Origin: Rhynchonema sp. JSB1_4
Lineage: Eukaryota > Nematoda > Chromadorea > Monhysterida > Xyalidae
Direction of reading: 5' to 3'
DNA: 64,000 nt
Assembly (NCBI GenBank): GCA_030248065.1
Contig: JASAMV010000638.1
Span: forward strand, 62,001-126,000
Shown here: positions 20,601 to 31,764 of the stretch, piece after piece
Position numbering within the stretch: the first letter of the stretch is position 1
Layout: each line of letters begins with the position of its first letter
Position numbers and translations under genes: made by a program
The notes under the pieces: model-generated
Databases searched by the model: none
Told to the model about the DNA's origin: nothing
What the model saw: only the letters and a program-made list of their open reading frames with translations

Positions 20601-23600
20601 GATGCACTGAGCCACTAATGTTTCAATAATGCCCATCTCGTCATGTGTGTAAGTGCCTGTAACATGGTGTTGGTTATTTTCTTTTTCGTTTAATGAGCAA
20701 TCAAAAGAAGAGAAAATCAGCATTGTACCCATCAATCCACCAAATGTGATGGCGGGCGCAAACGCAGCAAAGAACATGAACACCACACTGGCGATGCACT
20801 GGTGGTGCCACGCGTCACGGAAATCGGACCTGAAGAGATACAGTAGGTGGTCTTATACGGTCTGCCCTCTTATGTGGTGACAAGATTGATAATCGCCATT
20901 TTCGATCGCCACAAAGGATTATCACTATATTCTCAGCTCAGAAAATGGCAGACCCCAAACGACAGTATATTTAGAACGAATGCACAGCACAAAAAATCCC
21001 ACCAATAATACGGCCATCGCTCGCGAAAGTCATCGATCATTCCGCCAAAATAGTTGCCAGTTCGTTGCAATGGATTGCGTCGTTGTGAACGCGGTGATAG
21101 CGGACCACCAGGTTGTTGCTGGGGCACTGCCAGATTGGCACTGCGGGAGGAGCGGACTGGAAATACGTAATCTGAAAATTTTTAACTGAAAATTTTATGC
21201 TTCCCAATCCAAAACGAACCTTTATTCGCTTCCTGTTGCTCCTTCCTCCTCTGACGTTTCTGTCTTCGTTTCATCGCCTTCATTGCCTCGCGCGGCGAAA
21301 ACACCCGATCGCTGTCAATTTCGCCTGCAGATATTTTTCCATGTTTGTGAAAGTGATAATTTGTTTCCATATCTCTTGCTCCGTTAGACAACTAAAATTA
21401 CGACATAAGATTTGTAAATTCGGATTTACTAACCAGGCGGCAGCACCAGTGATTCGTCCAAAAAATCATCGAGCGCCTCAAGTAGGTCGTGACGATTCGC
21501 GGCACGATAGGCGAGGGTGTTGAATTGCTGAAACATCATTGAATATTCCCTAGATCGTAGATACTCATGCATCTTTTGAAACATCAGCCAGTCATAAGTC
21601 ACCAACCGGATTGGCCATCAGGGTGGCAAGCGATCGTCCGAGTTCGTGATAGTCGACGTCGGTGAGCGGCGGGCCGAGAATGACGAATATAAAACTGTAA
21701 AAGATATAAATTTTGTAGATCAATAACGATACGATTTAGCCTTGTGGGCACGCATCATCGGAGCTAGCATGGTAATGCTAAGCGACATATGGTTCATTCC
21801 TTATATTGCGTGAGTTGAAAAATTTAAACTCACGCCATTTTCACAAGACTTAACTTGAGAAGCCCAAACTTGCACACAACTTGTACAGCGTGGACTTCTA
21901 GGTCCACACAAAATTTCATTCCGCTGCGTGCCCACTCGCGCGATCGCGGGCAAGATACAGTTGAAATTTTTGTAAAAACGTTCTTTCCCTTTTTTTTTCC
22001 ACAAAGTAGTAGTCAGGGCCCAGACGTTACTGAACACCAGAAATGTTAATATCGCATATAGGGTTTTCGCACACGAGAAACACGATGGTGCTATCGCCGA
22101 CTTCGTAACTCCACGACTGAGACCGGTTCCAGACCATGACCACGACTTTTTGTATGTAAAGTGTGCTTCCCGAAGTAAAATTTCGCCGAAAAGTTGGGTT
22201 ACCAGAACTATTAAAGTTGTTTATGTGGTTTTCGCACTCGAGAAACACGGTAGTGCTATCGCCGAGTTCGTAACTTTTAGTATGAACGGTTCCAGACCAT
22301 GACTTTTTGTACAGAAAGTATGGTTCTAAAGCCAAAATCAGCGGTGATATGTGTTTTTAATCGTTGTTACGTCAAACATATATTAATTCCAATTGGTTAA
22401 ACGTTTTTCAGCTCAAAAAGAGCCATAATGGACGCTCAGACACACACAACAATGCATTAGTGCACGCTACGTAGTTGCCTGATTCATAAAGCGCACAATG
22501 CATTACACACAACACACAGCCGGCCAGCCAGCACACACACACACAGGCAGGCAGCCAGCACACACACACACACAGGCAGCCAGCACAATAGGCAATGCAG
22601 CAATGCACGCGTAGTTATGTACATAATAATGTTTGTGAAGGAAAGTGACGAAGCAGTTATGTCCGAACGGTCTAACGCGCATCACTGAAGACGAAAAGGT
22701 CGCGGGTTCAAACATCCACGCGCGCAGCGAACTTTTTGTTGTTTTTTACTAACTTTTAATGAATGCTGGGTAACATTTTTCAGTTTTTTCGTGTTTTTAT
22801 TTGAGATTAATTATTAAGCACAGGTGCGGTTCGCAGTTTATGCGCTGTGATATCATTCATGATAAAATACCCACAAGATATCAACTTCTTAATTAAAATT
22901 GCTGTTGCTCTCTAACATTCAAAGCTTTTTCCGCATTTATAATTTGGCTTTCGTGGGAAAGTTAAATAGTAGTTTTTACGTAACATTGAATCCAAGATCA
23001 GATGCGGCGGCCAACACCAAAGCAATCTGGAGACTGATGTTTGACACTTATTTCATTACTGAAGCTGGAGGGACAGGGGGCATGGAAGTTCATTGCACAG
23101 CTTTGCTTGGTACTAAACCAACAAGTGCCATTCTCTGAGACGATGCGCAATCAGTGCGCTATAAATGATGGTACCTAGGGTGTCAAATACATACCTGGGG
23201 GTAAATTAAAAAAAATAAATAACTTGACAAGTTACCATGTTCCTCAAAAGCATAGACATGCGCGTGGGACACTGCGTTGGTTTTGTTTCAGTGGTGGGTG
23301 AAGACGCAGACACAAGCGTGTCTCAATTGTCAGAACCCCATAGTGAAATCGAAACACAAAATTGGCCTTATGTCACGATAACCACCGATTCATATATCCT
23401 GCCAAAAAGTACAGCATCCTTAAACTAATCCCCACACCTCATTGCGCTCATGTGCGCTGATTACTTGAGAAAAGTCTGATGGTCGACATTTTCATTGTTT
23501 AGAACCATTGTTTGCCGGAACTGAAAACTTTTTGTGCCTGATTTATCCGGGTTCTCTGTTTGGCGCTTGCGCGATATAAAAGAACGACACAAGAAAGAAA

Positions 23601-26600
23601 AATGCCCCAAGGGGCATAAAAGAAATATGGTTCCCTGGCTGACTGGCATAAAAGAACGATACTAGCTTGCACCACTTTGTTGATGTTTCATGAGGCACTG
23701 GAATAAACGTAAGTGTGTTCTGAGCTGTTTGATGCCGAACAGTAGATATTGAACCATATTCCCGGCGCTAACTCTTTTGAACCAACACCCAGCCGATAGC
23801 GAAACTTTCGTGAAAACCTACATATTCAGGCAACTGTTTCTTCTTTTCAACCTCACGATGGTAACTGTGCAGTCTTCGGTTAAGCACGACGATTCAACAA
23901 GGAGAGGAGTAAAGAGAATATTGCACTCTTTCAATATCTCCATGCCCTGTGTCTCTGGTTTCAAAACAGCACGCGCCGGGAATATGGTTCAATATCTACT
24001 GTTCGGCATCAAACAGCTCGGAACACACTTACGTTTATTCCAGTGCCTCATGAAACATCAACAAAGTGGTGCAAGCTAGTATCGTTCTTTTATGCCAGTC
24101 AGCCAGGGAACCATATTTCTTTTATGCCCCTTGGGGCATTTTTCTTTCTTGTGGTTCAATATCTACTGTTCGGCATCAAACAGCTCAGAACACACTTACG
24201 TTTATTCCAGTGCCTCATGAAACATCAACAAAGTGGTGCAAGCTAGTATCGTTCTTTTATGCCAGTCAGCCAGGGAACCATATTTCTTTTATGCCCCTTG
24301 GGGCATTTTTCTTTCTTGTTATTGTTATTGTTATTGATCTATCATCTTTTGTGCAAAGCACGTCCACAAGACAAGCACCCAGTGCACTTTGATATAAATT
24401 TTAGTAAAATGTGGTGCATCAGGCTCTTTTCAGTTGGTGCAACAGAAGGTAACGCACCGAATCGGCAACGGCGCCTCGAACAGTTCGGGCATGTGTGCAC
24501 CCTCCGCCAATCGAACCATCGCGAAACGTACGGTCCTCAATTCGCACAGTTCGCCGACGAAAACCTGTGGGTGGCGAAATTGGTGACGAATGGGCATAAA
24601 TGATAAAACGACCCGAATGTCACTCTTATAAACCTGTGCTACTTCAGCCTCGGTGGGCAATCGATTCATGAGCGTTTTGATATCGTGCAATGATTGGCTG
24701 TTGTTCAATCGAACTGGTCGCTGATTGGTTGATTCGGCCACCGGGAGTTTAGCAGCGTTGGATGGATGCGAGTTTTTGCGTGGTATCGGCGTTTGCATTG
24801 TGGTTACTATAAGAGAGAGTACGGTAGGTATTCACCGACGATGGCCTGTTGCACAAACAGCTTCGAAACTCAGAACCGAAACGGGCAACCGAAAGGAATA
24901 ATGTTACTAGCTGTCCGTATGTTCTATGTTATGAACCGAGCAATGTACCTCCTACCGATTAAAATACTCCAGCGTTCTCGGTGCTGATAAAACATTAACT
25001 GCTAACAGTGAACTTCCCACCTACTGAGCCCAAGATTTATGATAGCAAATGTACACGAAGCATGGCGCAAGAGCATCACGGATCTATGAGCCCAACTTTG
25101 TGACTTTCAGCAGAAGCTTGGGAAACCCAGGCGAACTAGCGATTCGTCAAAATCAAGCATTCGGTGGTAAAGCCCGGTGTTTTTTAGTGTTGGATGCTTG
25201 AGTAAAACAGAACAGGACGTTTATGCACAACATAGACATCGCTAATTAACGAAGCATTCCCTAAACAGCGCTCGGGTTCAACGCCCTCATAATTGTTGCG
25301 GAGCCTGAGTGGAGAGGAACTGAAACTGGAGTGCTCATGTGACGACAGAGTCCAGTTCAGGATGCTAATTGCGTTAACCACTTTTCACAAACAACTGCAC
25401 AATAGCTGAAACATACCATCACTTGAGGTCGCATCTTCGTCAACTGATAAAATTGAAATGTCATATAGACACGAAATATTTGCAAAAATTGTGTGGTACG
25501 ATGTAAGAGCTGGTGGTGTGAGTGTAAAAATCGATCGATCGAAATGACTGGCATCAGTGGGCGCCCTTAGTCATAGTGGAAAATGGAAATGGAAATGCAA
25601 AAAATAATCTATGTCCAAGTTTTCCATTTCCATTTCCAATATGACTAAGGGCATACTGGAAATGGAAATGGAAATGAAATAAAACATTTACTGCAGCAGC
25701 CATGTTTTGACATGTGACAAAAACATTTTCTGTTCCACTCAATTCTCGGCCGCTGATTGGTCAAATTTCACACAGAAAATGTTTTGTTTCATTTCCATTT
25801 TCCATTTCCAGCCCTTAGTCATATTGGAAATGGAAATGGAAAACTTGGACATAGAATATTTTTTGCATTTCCATTTCCATTTTCCACTATGACTAAGGGC
25901 GCCCTAAATCTCGAAATATGTATTCTTGGTACAAAAACAGCAACTTGACGAAGACAGGTCGGATCCGATCCGAGCACCAGGTTTGATACCACCTTAACTA
26001 ATTGTTCAATTTAGAACGCCGCATGTAGCACATTTCCGTCCCGATACCTGGCGAGACAACCGCGCTGCTCTTCCTCACGGGCGCACTGCCGTTGTGTGAT
26101 GTGCCGGAGTCTGATGGTGTCAAGTGCTCAGCGCGTTGTGCATGTAGACGACCCAAAATCGACATTTTCTGCGGCTGACTGGCCGGAGATGTCAGGTGGC
26201 TGCCGTCGCTGTCACTGTAATGGGCATGCATGATAACAATATGGGCATGATAACAGGGAAACCAGCTCAGTCAATATGCATGCGGCATGGCCAACCAAAA
26301 TCAAAAAAATAATTTTTTCAGATCAACATTCAAAGCAAACGCAAACCAACCTGTGTTTCATAATGAACGAGTTTTTGAAGTGACTGAAATGATCGAAGGC
26401 ATGCACGGTGGCCACGTGGCTGATGGCTGGTGCACCGGTGTGCTCGGCGATATGCCTGATGTGTGAAGGCAGCTTAGATATTTACGATCACCAACAGTCC
26501 CTGAATTATCAAGGCGACTGTCTCACCGATGCGTGCACTGCAACGACGCCAGAATCGCAGCCGTCTGTTCGTCGTTCATCTCAAACTGACGTTCCATCAA

Positions 26601-29600
26601 ATCAGCGATTTCGTGACAAACATCCGTGAATGTGGTTGAATGCGAGTCGAAAATCAGCGCGCCTGAAATTCAGGTGCAAATTCGGAACACAGGTGCCGTG
26701 CGCATGAGGATAGCACACTCTTTCAAAACATTGATTCCCAGCATCAGTACATTGAATTGCGCTACCATGGTTCACTGCTGTTGCGTGTTAACACAATTGT
26801 GAATGAAAAGAACTCTTTTCCAGAACTGGATTGAGCGCATGTGGCTCCAACATTTCCTCCTGGAGCTATTTTCGTGGCCAACGTTTCTGATACAAACCTC
26901 TGACCAAACATTTCCTCAGCTGAAGCAGCGCGTGGAACGCCAGAAAGGCCACGTGAGGTCGGCCCCAATGTCGGTCAACCTGCAGTGAAGAATAGGTTTT
27001 ATTAATAATGGCACCCTTCAAGCTTAAAGCCTTAGTCCTAACCCCTTCAGCATCCTCTTCATACTTTATCCATCTGGCCGTCTCCTGCCACGTGTATTCC
27101 GGCTGCGACGTGGATTTTTGCGGTACCAAATCGAACAGTTCGACAAGCATCTGGAAAATTATAATTTTTATAATTTTTGCAACAAATTTGAATAAGTGAG
27201 ACTCATTTCTGCGGCGAAAACAGTAAAGAAGCCCCGACGCACCCTTCCCGGGGCCCTTTGTTGTAGTGGTGCCGTGACAACAACGTCAGGCGGGGTGCTG
27301 TCAGATGGGCTGGGGGGTTGCACCTGAAATGACATTGTGTAAAAATACAGTAGTTTGAACACAGTCGTTTATGTTCACCTTCGGTAACGTTTGAACCTTG
27401 TTGCTAATAGGTAATTCGCCTGCTGCGCGTGCGCTGGCATGTAAAAGTGACACCAAAATTTTTCTGTCGATATTTCTGACGTGGTTGATACACTGGCCTT
27501 GACGCATGCGTCTCGTTACTTAACCGAGTCTACGTTACCGGTATGTAAATGATCTATGTCAACCACTCTACAACAAGTCCCACTCTTTTACGCTAGTTTG
27601 TTTATGAGCAATGCATCTGCCGTTCACGTCAGAATGTAACGTTAAACACCTTGTTTTCGTTGGGTTCATGTTCTCAAATTGCAAATGTTCATTTTACAAT
27701 TTTACTAACAGGTTTTGATTTCACCGCTTAATTCACATCAAATGGGACTGCCCATCAAATTTTGTCGGAACGGTTTGTGGTAATATGATTCTCGTGCGCA
27801 GCGCTACTCGCTTGCTATCATGCCCATTAGTGACAGAGTCAGTGAGACATAATGTAGCACTGGCTAATTCATTTTGATGAAGAAATCTAATGGCAACAAC
27901 CACAGGCACAGCGGTACTCCTGCTCTAATGTCCCCAATTAAAAAAATTTTCCCCCAGAATTCCAGACGTCAGCAGTTCCCGGACCTCAACAATCGCTGGT
28001 AATTCGTCGTCTTCGTGGTCGACTATGAATTTGGCCCTCGGTCCCACAGTCCGACCCTCGTTACCAGACTGGAATGTCGGATTTAGCATTTTCACGCGTT
28101 CTGGGTCGGTGGACACTGAAATTGGGATAGATAGGGGTGGTTTGGGTGGTACATAGCACACTGACGATGACCTGGTGCACCGTCGGAACGTTTAGCGAAA
28201 GCAGATTGAAAGGGATGGTACAACATGAGGTACGTATTTGTAATAATGGATCACACATGGGAGGGTGCACCTCGCCTCACCAAGAAATAAACCGCCAGCT
28301 GCTGTAGCGGTATGGACACTCCACAACTAAAACAACAAGAAGATGACGTCATGTAATGATGTTGTTGTTGGTGAATTTAAACAGCAAAGCGCTATTGATG
28401 TATACGTCTGTGATATTAATCCACTCGGATCAGGGAGAGAAAACAATCACCACTGAGATGCAGCAAACAAAGAGGTTACACAATAGTCAAAGCGCTGCTT
28501 TTCGAAACAGTTTGTTGTGTACAACATTTTCCTGAGGTGTATGTGGGTTACTGATGGGTGTCTTAAATGACGGTCAGAAAGAAAACGGGCGTACTGGCAG
28601 TTTTGTGTTGTTTTCGGTTTATTTAACCAGGTGATGTAATGGTAACACATTGCCTCACGTGATCACAAAATGAAATTGAAATTGAAACGCGAAAAACGCC
28701 AGCCCGCAATGCTTTGCTATGGCTATCTATTGTTCATGCATGACCAGCCAATAACTTATGCACCTGTGCCAATAGTGTCAACTCAAATTACAGCGAGAAA
28801 AGTAGCCGCAATAAATTATTTTGGATACCGGAAAAGAGAATCTGGGAGTTCGCAATCTTGTTTTCGCGAAACTGAAGACACAAATCAAGTTATAGCATCA
28901 TAATTCTTGCCTGCTGTTTGTTTGAAAAATTATTGTCGTTAACGGGGCACCCGGCATGAGACACAAAACACGACGGGGGAGTGTAATGGCGATAATAAAT
29001 CACTGGTACAATTACGGTATGCACTCGTAACTGTACTTCGTTGGTTTGGCATCAGTTTTTGTGGCCGTGAGGCGTCAAAAACTTAAAATATTGTTGTGCA
29101 GTAATTCTCTGAAATAAAGTCTGATATATTTGTGCCGCGCGTATAGGTGCAAGTTGAAGTTTCGGTGACACTTTCATAGTCAAGCTCAAACATAGCCTAA
29201 TGGCACGATGCTTACGGTCGGGTCGGGTCCTCGACCGCTTGATTTTGTGTTGTGGTTGTGATTTTCGTTTTTAGAGTTTTAAACTTCGATAAGTGTAAAG
29301 AGTGTTCCTCGACGTTACATAGACTAACTTCGTGCGTGTCCAGCTTAGAATTCGCAAGAACTTATCAAAAGTTGTTGTAACCCAAATTATAGTGATCGAG
29401 CGGGATCGCGATCCGACTCTGATGCCAACAAACCGCAACAGAGTCAACACGTGCTGCTCAGGTACCTCTTGGTGTCAGAGGCTTTATAGACGCGGTACTA
29501 ATATTGTGTTACAGTCGTTGTTACGCGAGCACGCGCAGCCGCGCGTTGTAATTGAAACGTTTATCTGCGTGAACTTCCTGCGAAAAGTCAGGTCGTCGTA

Positions 29601-31764
29601 AACCGTTGTGTAAAACATTGGACCACCGCGGTAACACAAGTGTGATCATGTATGTGCTACAGTCGACCCTCTTTATAGTGACATGATCGCGACCCGCCAG
29701 TTTTGGTCACCACGAGTAGCATTCATCATGGATGCTATAATTGTGAGTTGTATCCGTGGGTGCAGTTTCGGCCCATAATGCCAGACTGCCATGGGGCCCT
29801 GGGCCTCGTCAGTGACAAAAGAGCCAGCGGTACGCTGCCGTAGCCTGAAAATGCTCCAGCCCAACTTTGTAGATCGAGTGAAACGCAAACGGTCCCCACA
29901 GATCTCTCATCATGCATGGCAAGTGCACTGCTGCTTTGTGGACGTGCATTGCAAAAAAAATGGTTTTTAGCCAATAACGTTGTTTTGTTTGGTCTGGCAT
30001 TCTGATCCGAACTTTGGACCCTCGGATTTGACGCGTTGCCTGCCCACAAAGCTAAACCGCATCGTTCCGGATGATTGTGGAACACACGTCCTCAAGATAT
30101 AGTCTTTCCGTTTTATAACGGTCCAGAGGCGGTATACAGAAAATGTTTCAACGCCTTGAAAATAGCAGTCATCGTCGTGGATGATAAGCACCCGTCGACG
30201 ACGTGGCTCGAAACATGCGTATAACTTGCTGCGATGAAACATTTGCTGTATACCTTGTTTGGACCGAGAATAAAATGAAAGACTATACAAGTGTACAGAT
30301 ATCGTCCGTTGCGATACGCTTCATTAGGGTCACTATAAAAAGGGTTGACTGTATGCTATACAGTAACCTTGAAATGTTTTTGTTTTTAGTTTTGGCTTCG
30401 CATTGTACGCTGAGCACATTAATTATGTTCACCACAAGCATCTAACTGTGCAAGAAACGTTGTTTTCTGAAAAATATAATAACTTTTCCACAAGCGTGGG
30501 CATGGACGATGTCAGCAGGCATCTCACTTTAGAGAGATTGATGACTGTCCCATTCACCAAAACAGCATGTTGCGGCAAAGGTATGAGGCGTCCGGTGGCT
30601 AATAGTTTTGTGGTCAACTAAAGTAGTCGAACAAGCAATAATAGATGAGCCCCAAATGAGCGCGAAAATAATGCATGCGATTTGACGACGAAATGTGACG
30701 ACATGATTTGACGACATTACTATGAGCCCGTCCGGCTGCTTATTAAGCAACCACTTTCACGTAACTCTGATCAGCTCCTGCATTTTTGCGCTACTTGAAA
30801 TTATTTAGTGATAATTAATCACCCCAAGGACTACGGTAGCAGCATGCACGAAACACCTGTTCCAAAAAACCGCTTCTTGGCTTCGTCTTGCGGAATGCTT
30901 CTCACTCTGGGCAACCTACATTATTTCGCGAGACGTTGAAGGTTTTTGCCGATAACTAATGAAGAAGCTGCATCGAAAACAGAAGGGCACAAATCGATAC
31001 AAAAAAATGAAAATTTTGATGGCAATTTAGGACAACAATTGTCGTGACGGAAATTTGGATGACAAAACAGACATGACCTGTGCCAAGACCACCCACCAGG
31101 TATCCATGGGCGGATAGGTTAGATCGAATACATTGTACATAATGAATGGTGTTGACAACACAATAAAAGACGTCTCAGATTGCCTGGATTTGCAATAATT
31201 GTTTGCACAAGCTATTACGTACACGTGTAGCAGGTAGTATGCCACGCGCATACGCGCATGTCCACCACATTTTGACACACAGGGTGGCATTTTCGAAACG
31301 GTGTAAAGCTCAGTTGGGTGTAAAGGTCGGTGTAAGCTCGGTCGGTGTCAGCTCGGTGTAAACATGAAACATTCCACGTTAACAGCAGGCAATGTTTCAT
31401 GTTTACACCGAGCTGACACCGACCGAGCTTTCGATTGAGCTTACACCGACCTTTACACCCAACTCACCTTTACACCGTTTCGAAAATATCACCCACAGAC
31501 AATTTTCTTGCGATTACTGGGGGTGCGGGTGAGATTAACGTGTCACATGCGCACTGTTGCCCTCCTCGTTGGAGTTCAGAATTGAAAACAAGCCGAGTAA
31601 TTGTATAAATATGTACTTGTGTAGTGCTGCTCTCCTGCGCTCGGCACTAACATCCTAAATTCACCACTACCTTGCTTCAGTTTCATTTTGCTCATCAGAA
31701 ACGTCATCGGTTCGTCGTCGCTCGTGTCTTCGTTCGATTTATATGCATCACCACCAACTGACAT
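17616..31764 (-). CDS. SLC4-family bicarbonate transporter, copy A (complete, 26 exons, about 1108 aa)
   Basis: Plasma-membrane bicarbonate carrier of the SLC4 superfamily. Exons: 31764-31671, 28115-27985, 27323-27243, 27150-27043, 26979-26898, 26662-26527, 26214-26048, 24806-24634, 24564-24458, 21694-21607, 21527-21434, 21378-21220, 21171-21003, 20829-20729, 20656-20508, 20422-20330, 20246-20145, 20066-19937, 19826-19779, 19720-19632, 19470-19378, 19298-19138, 18942-18790, 18721-18621, 18341-18172, 17963-17616. They sum to 3327 bases with every phase matching. The cytosolic domain (about residues 1-500) has WQETARWIKYEED, GELCELRTVRF and YHELGRSLATLM; the membrane domain from about 530 has DFRDAW, FAPAITFGG, TGPVLIFE and EQRVT. 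The length is typical. Whether it is a Cl-/HCO3- exchanger or a Na+-coupled carrier cannot be settled here. The acceptor at 21378 is weak. Confidence 0.92.
17735..17786 (-). other. Candidate 52-bp facultative intron in the last SLC4 copy A exon
   Basis: On the minus strand the exon contains a strong donor (GTGAGC) and, 52 bases later, a pyrimidine tract ending CTCAG. Removing it would change the frame and replace the acidic C-terminal tail (DDQDVYDMVTV) with a short tail, because 52 is not a multiple of three. The unspliced reading keeps an acidic tail typical of SLC4 proteins, so I kept it in the model. Confidence 0.4.
22050..22330. repeat. Two-copy tandem repeat (~170-bp period) in SLC4 copy A intron 9
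   Basis: Shared blocks such as CGAGAAACAC, GTGCTATCGCCGA and GGTTCCAGACCATGAC occur near 22068-22135 and again near 22237-22305 in the same orientation. Non-coding. Confidence 0.65.
22498..22590. repeat. CA-rich microsatellite with CAGGCAGCCAG interspersions
   Basis: Runs of CA broken by GGCAGGCAGCCAG and GGCAGCCAG. Intronic (SLC4 copy A intron 9). Open frames across it are repeat artefacts. Confidence 0.85.
22651..22735 (+). ncRNA. tRNA-like / SINE head with pol III A- and B-box-like motifs
   Basis: The stretch near 22660-22680 resembles the D-arm/A-box of Leu/Ser-type tRNAs (TGTCCGAACGGTCTAACGCG). About 44 bp downstream GGTTCAAACATCC resembles a B-box. A clean acceptor stem does not form and the B-box is imperfect, so this is more likely a tRNA-derived SINE or tRNA relic than a working tRNA. 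It follows a CA microsatellite. Confidence 0.4.
23577..24320. repeat. Three-copy repeat (one inverted, two tandem) in SLC4 copy A intron 9
   Basis: A unit of about 170-185 bp containing GCCGAACAGTAG, TCATGAGGCACTGGAATAA and a 10-bp GGGGCAT-type palindrome. It lies at about 23577-23766 in one orientation and twice in the other (about 23967-24151 and 24152-24318). The copies differ at very few bases, so the amplification is recent. No coding capacity is supported. Confidence 0.8.
25559..25904. mobile_element. 346-bp palindromic MITE
   Basis: Both ends read GGGCGCCCTTAGTCATA (inverted), followed by GGAAATGGAAATG-type repeats, with an inner second pair of CCCTTAGTCATA motifs. It lies in intron 7 of SLC4 copy A. 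I could not define a target duplication. Confidence 0.75.
29658..30353. mobile_element. Non-autonomous pogo/Tc1-mariner-like element with TA target site
   Basis: Body is 29660-30351. The left end CAGTCGACCCTCTTTATAGTG and right end (inverted) CAGTCAACCCTTTTTATAGTG form terminal inverted repeats flanked by TA on both sides. CAGT-type ends with TA duplications are usual for pogo-like elements. The 692-bp interior has only broken frames on the minus strand, with no DDE motif I can recognise. It lies in intron 1 of SLC4 copy A. Partial relatives of the end sequence occur near 18030, 34535 and 36140. Confidence 0.75.
31287..31492. mobile_element. ~205-bp near-perfect palindrome (hairpin MITE)
   Basis: Inverted arms of about 90 bp carry CGAAACGGTGTAAAG, GGTGTAAAGGTCGG and GGTGTAAACATGAAACAT, separated by about 20 bp. 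It lies about 0.18 kb downstream of exon 1 inside intron 1 of SLC4 copy A. GGGTG/CACCC bounds the structure; no certain target duplication. Confidence 0.75.

Noticed and set aside
22408..22715. Cys/Val-rich open frames resembling small secreted proteins
   Set aside because: They arise from the CA-type microsatellite and lie inside an SLC4 intron.
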